Below are positions 22,186-26,151 of a DNA stretch of 26,151 nucleotides, piece after piece (position 1 is the first letter of the stretch; each line of letters starts with the position of its first letter). A program made the position numbers and the translations under genes. Below the pieces are notes generated by a model. It did not search any database. It saw only the letters and a list, made by a program, of their open reading frames with translations, and had not been told where the DNA came from. The DNA lies in the NCBI GenBank assembly GCA_035762085.1, contig DASTPT010000122.1, positions 1 to 26,151 on the forward strand, read 5' to 3'. The stretch comes from HRBIN12 sp035762085. Lineage in GTDB: Bacteria > Actinomycetota > UBA4738 > HRBIN12.

Positions 22186-22869
22186 GTGGGAGCGAGGACG
22201 CTCGTGCGGCTGGCGCCGGATGCGGTGGCGCGGATCGAACGGACCCTTCCACGCGCGCTCCGCGGCGACCACGCGGCCTGTCGCGACTACGCCCAGGCGT
22301 GGCGGACGCTCGTCGCCGACCTGCTCGAGCCCTACGAGGCCCCCCGCGCGGCCGCCGCCGTCCTCGAGCGGCTCGCGATCGTCGCGCCGTTCCATCCGGA
22401 GGGCCCCTTCCGGGCGCTCGTGTCGGTGGCGAGCGGCATCATCGCCGGCATGCGCGTCACCGCCGCCCACGTCGCCCCCGCCGAGCTCCCGCCCCCCGCG
22501 GACCTCGAGCGCTTCACGCGCCTGGTCCTTGCGGACCTCGCCGGCGCCGGCTCCGGTCTCCCGCACCTCATGGCGGCGTGGGACCTGTCCGTCACCGACG
22601 TCGCGGGCCTGTTCGGGGTGCGGCGCCAGGCGGTCCAGCAGTGGCTCGACCAGGGGATCCCGCCCGCGCGCCGCCCCAAGCTGGTGACGATCCTCGGCAT
22701 CGCGGACCTGCTCGAGCGCAACCTGCTGCCCGAGCGCATCGCCGGCATCGTCCGCGCCCCGAGCCCCGCGGACGGTGGGCGCTCGATGCTCGACACGATC
22801 GCGGACGACCGGCACGACGAGCTGCTCGAGCGCACGCGGCGGTCCTTCGACTGGGCCTGGAGCGCCTAG
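22186..22869 (+). CDS. Xre/MbcA/ParS-type antitoxin
   Basis: 227 residues. The middle carries a helix-turn-helix (about 131-160: LSVTDVAGLFGVRRQAVQQW followed by LDQGIPP). The C-terminus (about 185-227: GGRSMLDTIADDRHDELLER...SFDWAW) resembles the toxin-binding domain that blocks the active site of RES toxins. About 125 residues of helical, Ala-rich sequence precede the HTH, longer than in many Xre antitoxins. It should neutralise the toxin encoded 4 bp downstream and repress its own promoter, where the CTTGCG array lies. GTG 22186 is taken as the start from the leaderless spacing. The family call rests on HTH position, C-terminal pattern and gene order. Confidence 0.78.
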   Translation: MGARTLVRLAPDAVARIERTLPRALRGDHAACRDYAQAWRTLVADLLEPYEAPRAAAAVLERLAIVAPFHPEGPFRALVSVASGIIAGMRVTAAHVAPAELPPPADLERFTRLVLADLAGAGSGLPHLMAAWDLSVTDVAGLFGVRRQAVQQWLDQGIPPARRPKLVTILGIADLLERNLLPERIAGIVRAPSPADGGRSMLDTIADDRHDELLERTRRSFDWAWSA

Positions 22870-22873
22870 GGTC

Positions 22874-23404
22874 GTGCGGTTCCGGCACCTCCCCCGCGGC
22901 GGCCCGTACGTGCGGGTCGCAGACCCGGATTGGCGGCAGCCCCTGGACGGCTCGTACGCCGGTGAGCGCGGCGGCCGTTGGAACCCCCCGGGCTCGTTCC
23001 CCGTGGTCTACCTGTGCTCGACCGTGCCCGTGGCCCGCGCGAACGTGCTGCGACGGTTCGACGGGCTCCCGTACTCCGTGCTCGACCTGCTCCCCGACCG
23101 CCGCCCGATCCTCGTCGAGACCGAGATCCGGGAGCACCGAGCCGTCGACGTCGTGACGGACGCGGGTGCCCGCGCCGCGGGCCTGCCGACGACCTACCCA
23201 CGCGACGCCGGCGGGACCGAGGTCGGGTGGGACCGGTGCCAGCCCGTTGGCCGCGCCGCGTGGGACCAGGGCGAGACCTCGATCGCGTGCCGCAGCGCGG
23301 CCGCCCCGGTGGACCAGGGCGAGGAGCTCGCGTGGTTCGTCCGTGGGCGGCAGGACCACCTCCGGGTCCGCCGGCGTCGCGCGTTCGACGAGTGGTTCTC
23401 GTAG
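22874..23404 (+). CDS. RES-domain toxin (NAD+ phosphorylase/hydrolase family)
   Basis: 176 residues. The RES core is visible: YAGERGGRWNPPG (about 28-40), VVYLCSTVPVARANVL (about 44-59), and the late IACRSAAAP with its conserved Ser. Characterised RES toxins (MbcT, ParT, Res) degrade or modify NAD+ or its use in the cell and are held inactive by an Xre-type antitoxin. In many homologues the helix after VVYLS has A-x-x-E; here it is A-R-A-N, so one commonly acidic position is changed and activity should not be assumed. GTG 22874 starts 4 nt after the antitoxin stop with no clear ribosome site, consistent with translational coupling. The remainder shows no signal or membrane segment. Confidence 0.85.
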   Translation: MRFRHLPRGGPYVRVADPDWRQPLDGSYAGERGGRWNPPGSFPVVYLCSTVPVARANVLRRFDGLPYSVLDLLPDRRPILVETEIREHRAVDVVTDAGARAAGLPTTYPRDAGGTEVGWDRCQPVGRAAWDQGETSIACRSAAAPVDQGEELAWFVRGRQDHLRVRRRRAFDEWFS

Positions 23405-23606
23405 CCACGCGTTCCGTGGGCAAGCGGACGGAGACCGCCAGGGCGCCTGTCGCAGGTGGCTCCGGTTCTCGGTTCGAGGCCGACCCAGATCGAGCGGCGG
23501 GATAAGGCGTTCATGGTCCTGGTCCGAACGATCCTGCGGATGCTCGCACTCGAGGGCTCGGCATGGGACGATCGGCCCGACCCACGACGGTCGCGAAGGG
23601 GGATCC

Positions 23607-23933
23607 ATGGGGTGCCTGCTCGTCTTGCTCGCGGCGTTCGCGCCGCGCCTCATCGTCGTGTTCGCTTGGATCGCGAGACCGGCGTACTTCGACGCCGTGT
23701 TCGACACGTTCCTCTTCCCGTTGCTGGGGCTGATCTTCCTGCCGTTCACGACGCTCATGTGGTTGCTCGTGGGTGCGCCACCGCAGGGTGTCGAGGGGCT
23801 GGAGTGGCTGTGGATCGCGCTCGCCGTGCTCCTCGACCTCAGCCACTACGGCAACACCTGGGAGCAGCGCGGCACGGTGGAGGCTGGCATGGGGAGAGGA
23901 ACCGGGAGGAGCGCGCCGCCCCCCGTCGCCTGA
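23607..23933 (+). CDS. Small conserved membrane protein of unknown function
   Basis: 108 residues with three hydrophobic segments (about 2-20, 30-58 and 68-84). The pattern FAPRLIVVFAWI, FDTFLFPLLGLIFLPFTTLMWLL and LWIALAVLLDLSHYGNTW recurs in a widespread actinobacterial family of unnamed inner-membrane proteins; the function is unknown. The C-terminal 25 residues are polar, Gly/Arg-rich and probably cytoplasmic. ATG 23607 has an AAGGGGGA ribosome site. The 202 bp before it hold no gene I can support; a GGTTCGAG stretch there resembles a tRNA T-loop, but no arms pair. About 100 bp after it, before the convergent gene, also hold nothing recognisable. Confidence 0.7.
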   Translation: MGCLLVLLAAFAPRLIVVFAWIARPAYFDAVFDTFLFPLLGLIFLPFTTLMWLLVGAPPQGVEGLEWLWIALAVLLDLSHYGNTWEQRGTVEAGMGRGTGRSAPPPVA

Positions 23934-24032
23934 GCCTCGCGAGCGCTCGACACGAGGCACGCCCAGCTGCTGAGGGCGACCCTCGCCTTCCACGCGGGCG
24001 CGGGTCGCCTCGGTCCTACGTCCGAGGTTCCG

Positions 24033-25103
24033 TCAAGACCATCGCGCCACGTAGCGACGACGGTAGTAGAGGTAGGCGACCGGTCCGACCATCAGCGGAA
24101 GCCAGTACGCGACGAGTCGGTAGGCGAGCGTCGCGAGCACCGCCTCGGGACCCGGGACGCCCGCCAGCGTGAGGAGCGCGGTGAGTCCGGCCTCGACGAA
24201 TCCGAGCCCACCCGGCGTGATCGGGATCATCCCGAGGACCGCGGCGCCGACGTAGGCGAGCAGGACGAGCGACGGCCGGGGCCGCGAGCCTACGGCGACG
24301 AGTGCCGCGAGCAGGGCGAGGTAATCGAAGAGCCAGTTGCCCATCGAGGTGATGACGGCGAGCCACCAGCGTGAGCCGAGCTGCTCGCGGATCGCGTTCC
24401 GCTCGTTGACCAGGGTCACCGGCAGATCGTTCACGGGTGGGCGACGACGGCGCGTGTGGTTCAGCACCCACTGAACCGCACGACCGATCAACTCGAGCGG
24501 GCGCTCGGTCGTGAGAACCACGGCGCCGGCCATGACCGTCACGACGAACAGGACCGCCCCGATCCACGCGCCTTGCGTGAGGCCTCGCGGTGCCGGCGCG
24601 ATGAACACGATCGCCGGGATCGAAAGGACCGGGAGCCCGAAGAGCGTGGCGGAGCTGATGAGAGATGCGGACGTGAGACCCGTTCCGACCTGCCGTGCAT
24701 CGAGACCCGAGCGCACCAAGAGCCGATACTGGAGCGCCCCGCCGGCGGCCGCCCCCCCGGGGACGATCCGGCCGAACGCGTTGCCGACGACCTGGGCGGT
24801 CGCCACGCCGAACCACTTCCCCGTGCGCAGCGCGATGCGCTGCAGGCTCCACGCGCAGGCGAAGCTCGCGAGCTCGGCGATGAGCATCACCACGAACCAG
24901 GCCGGGTTGAGGGACAGGAGCCTCGGCGAGGAGGAGAAGACCCGCACGAGGCTGGGCCACACGAAGTAGAGGGAGACGAGCATGACCGCGAGGAAGATCA
25001 GTCGGCGGAGGATGGCGCCTTTCGCCGGCGCCGGTGCGTCTCGGAGGCGCTCCGATGGCAGCGGGACCGACGCGTCTGCGTCGCCGTCGGCGTGTTCATC
25101 CAT
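24033..25103 (-). CDS. UPF0104 / lysylphosphatidylglycerol-synthase-type (MprF N-domain, YbhN-like) membrane protein
   Basis: 356 residues. A polar N-terminus of about 30 residues is followed by seven or eight membrane segments. Family marks are the early SLNPAWFVVMLIAEL region, NAFGRIVPGGAAAGGALQYRLL (the conserved P-G-G loop), and the late GMIPITPGGLGFVEAGLTALL. These are the flippase-like part of MprF without the aminoacyl-transferase domain, so lipid translocation or membrane-lipid modification is likely and lysyl transfer is not. Which lipid is moved is unknown. ATG 25103 lies 7 nt after a TACCCT hexamer on the minus strand, with ATGACC 18 bp upstream of it as a possible -35. It is divergent from methylglyoxal synthase. 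Confidence 0.9.
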   Translation of the reverse strand: MDEHADGDADASVPLPSERLRDAPAPAKGAILRRLIFLAVMLVSLYFVWPSLVRVFSSSPRLLSLNPAWFVVMLIAELASFACAWSLQRIALRTGKWFGVATAQVVGNAFGRIVPGGAAAGGALQYRLLVRSGLDARQVGTGLTSASLISSATLFGLPVLSIPAIVFIAPAPRGLTQGAWIGAVLFVVTVMAGAVVLTTERPLELIGRAVQWVLNHTRRRRPPVNDLPVTLVNERNAIREQLGSRWWLAVITSMGNWLFDYLALLAALVAVGSRPRPSLVLLAYVGAAVLGMIPITPGGLGFVEAGLTALLTLAGVPGPEAVLATLAYRLVAYWLPLMVGPVAYLYYRRRYVARWS

Positions 25104-25110
25104 CGGTCCG

Positions 25111-25116
25111 AGGGTA
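25111..25116 (-). promoter_or_regulatory. -10 hexamer TACCCT, leaderless start of the UPF0104 gene
   Basis: On the minus strand TACCCT ends 7 nt before ATG 25103. ATGACC, 18 bp upstream of it, is a plausible -35. Confidence 0.5.
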
Positions 25117-25254
25117 GCGGTCCGGTCGCTTGCGGGTCATCGGGTCGATCAGGGCCTCCGCACCCGACCGGCGCCTGCCCGAACCTCTCGCGGCCCTCCG
25201 CGGCCGTCCTTAACCCACTGTTCACACGTGAGAGCCGTCGCTCGCGACCTGGGT

Positions 25255-25263
25255 TGCTACGGT
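25255..25263 (+). promoter_or_regulatory. Extended -10 TGC-TACGGT, leaderless start of mgsA
   Basis: TGC immediately before TACGGT makes an extended -10. The hexamer ends 6 nt before ATG 25270, and no Shine-Dalgarno lies between. Confidence 0.55.
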
Positions 25264-25269
25264 CGTTGC

Positions 25270-25716
25270 ATGCACGCGATCCCCGACATCGACCCGCGAG
25301 GCGACGGCTTCGTCGTCGCGCTCATCGCGCACGACGGGAAGAAGGACGACATCATGGACGTCGCGCGCGAGCACCGCTCGCTGCTCGGGCGGCTCCGGCT
25401 GCTCGCGACCGGCACGACCGGCGGCCGGCTGGCGGAGGAGCTCCGCCTGGACGTCGAGCGCGTGGCGAGCGGTCCCCACGGCGGCGACGTGCAGATCGCC
25501 GCTCGGATCGCGCACGGTGAGGTCGACGCCGTCGTGTTCCTGCGCGACCCCCTCACCGCGCACCCCCACGAGCCGGACATCCAGGCGCTGCTCAAGGTGT
25601 GCGACATCTACGGTGTCCCGGTCGCGACGAACGCTGCGGCGGCACGGATCCTGCTCTCCTACCTCGGGATCCTGCTCTCCAGCCACGAGGAGCTGGCGGG
25701 CTCGCGCGCGTCCTGA
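25270..25716 (+). CDS. mgsA: Methylglyoxal synthase
   Basis: 148 residues, the usual length. The enzyme converts dihydroxyacetone phosphate to methylglyoxal and phosphate, bypassing lower glycolysis when phosphate is short. Active-site residues match E. coli MgsA with an offset of two: H21-D22 (ALIAHDGKKDD), the TGTTGGRL phosphate loop at 47-54, D73 in SGPHGGD (catalytic base), D93 in FLRDPL, H100 and D103 in HPHEPD. The tail VPVATNAAAARILL also fits. No glyoxalase gene is visible nearby, so disposal of methylglyoxal must be encoded elsewhere. It is divergent from the UPF0104 gene, and transcription is predicted leaderless. Confidence 0.95.
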   Translation: MHAIPDIDPRGDGFVVALIAHDGKKDDIMDVAREHRSLLGRLRLLATGTTGGRLAEELRLDVERVASGPHGGDVQIAARIAHGEVDAVVFLRDPLTAHPHEPDIQALLKVCDIYGVPVATNAAAARILLSYLGILLSSHEELAGSRAS

Positions 25717-25762
25717 GGCGCGGATAGGAATAGCGAGGGCGCGCGGGGTGTTCGGCCAGGTC

Positions 25763-26151
25763 GTGGGCACGTCGGAGCGGATGCCGGTCGGATTCATCGG
25801 CCACGGGAACCCGCTGAACGTCGTGATGAAGGACCGCTCCGAGCCCTGGCGCGCGTGGGCGCGCTCGCTCCCGGCCCCGAAGGCGATCCTCACCGTGAGC
25901 GCGCACTGGGAGGATGCCCCCGTCACGATCGGACGGACGCGGGACCACACCGAGCTGCTGTACGACTTCTGGGGTTTCCCGGAGTTCATGTACCGGATCG
26001 GGTACCCCGCCCCGGGAGCGCCGGCCCTCGCCGACCGCGTCGAGGCGCTGCTCGCCCCGCATCTCCCGGTCGCGCGCGCCGACCGGCCCATCGACCACGG
26101 CGCGTGGTGTCCGCTCGTCCACCTCTTCCCGCAGGCCGACGTGCCGGTGCT
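25763..26151 (+). CDS. DODA-type (YgiD/LigB superfamily) extradiol ring-cleavage dioxygenase, 3' partial
   Basis: About 129 residues are visible before the window ends. The frame reads ERMPVGFIGHGNPLN, then AILTVSAHWED, then YDFWGFPEFMYRIGYPAPG, then DHGAWCPLVHLFPQADVPV, all hallmarks of the YgiD-type 4,5-DOPA-extradiol-dioxygenase family. The histidines in GHG and SAHW are metal-ligand positions of the superfamily, and the DHGAW region follows as expected; the later ligand lies off the window. Enzymes of this type open catechol rings, and many homologues have no known substrate. The start is uncertain: GTG 25763 gives an N-terminus like that of E. coli YgiD, GTG 25748 and ATG 25781 are in frame, and none has a strong ribosome site. 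Confidence 0.88.
   Translation, partial: MGTSERMPVGFIGHGNPLNVVMKDRSEPWRAWARSLPAPKAILTVSAHWEDAPVTIGRTRDHTELLYDFWGFPEFMYRIGYPAPGAPALADRVEALLAPHLPVARADRPIDHGAWCPLVHLFPQADVPV

Noticed and set aside
23405..23606. Possible tRNA remnant or attachment site around the GGTTCGAG stretch near 23470
   Set aside because: The bases around the loop do not pair into a T-arm and no anticodon or acceptor stem could be found. No integrase or repeat is nearby.
24456..25520. Plus-strand open frame running across the UPF0104 gene into mgsA
   Set aside because: It is antisense to a membrane protein with strong motifs and out of frame with mgsA; the translation is charged and repetitive without any domain.
1..26151. 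CRISPR arrays, insertion sequences, prophage genes, rRNA or tRNA genes
   Set aside because: I saw no spaced direct repeats, transposase motifs, phage structural or integrase motifs, or RNA gene signatures in reading both strands.

Overview
This is a very GC-rich (about 70% by eye), densely coded bacterial chromosome segment. It most resembles an Actinomycetota genome, and no order or genus can be assigned from the sequence. The grounds are the gene content (a SigX5-type ECF sigma factor, zinc-ribbon/cyclase/AAA/TPR proteins, an Xre-RES pair, many GTG starts) and the promoters. At many genes a TANNNT hexamer lies 6-8 nt before the start codon, which is the layout of leaderless transcription. 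There is no rRNA, tRNA, insertion sequence, phage gene or CRISPR array, and no gene-free stretch exceeds about 200 bp.

Layout. 1-3118: the 3' part of a class III cyclase-AAA ATPase-TPR signalling protein. 3193-4464: an ECF sigma factor with a SnoaL-like C-terminus, convergent with and overlapping a STAS-domain gene. 4545-8028: an AlkZ-like winged-helix protein, a short nitroreductase, a cupredoxin lipoprotein, a papain-like-fold protein of unknown function, and an ICMT-like membrane methyltransferase (convergent). 8102-10932: a histidine kinase and NarL-type response regulator, followed by two paralogous small secreted proteins. 11025-14591: a second cyclase-AAA-TPR protein with two zinc ribbons. 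14546-16101: a 3-hydroxyisobutyrate-dehydrogenase-family reductase and a flavodoxin. 16122-20715 (minus): a third cyclase-AAA-TPR protein and a PQQ-type sugar dehydrogenase lipoprotein. 20806-22137: an alpha/beta-hydrolase-fold/cyclase fusion. 22186-23404: an Xre-RES toxin-antitoxin pair. 23607-26151: a small membrane protein, a UPF0104/MprF-type membrane protein (minus), methylglyoxal synthase, and the start of a YgiD-type extradiol dioxygenase.

How it may work together. Four class III nucleotide cyclases lie within 22 kb, each coupled to a different sensing architecture, so cyclic-nucleotide signalling dominates the window. The most suggestive new module is at 8102-10932. Each secreted-protein gene behind the two-component system is preceded by an almost identical 25-bp element containing GGGAC-N4-GTCCC, the half-site and spacing of the mycobacterial DosR/DevR box. 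Each element sits about 25 bp upstream of a weak -10-like hexamer. I infer that the NarL-type regulator activates both genes through these boxes. Other points worth a look are a 7-codon leaderless uORF whose stop overlaps the start of the second cyclase, a cyclase fusion whose hydrolase domain has lost its nucleophile and acid, and an iterated CTTGCG array over the toxin-antitoxin promoter.
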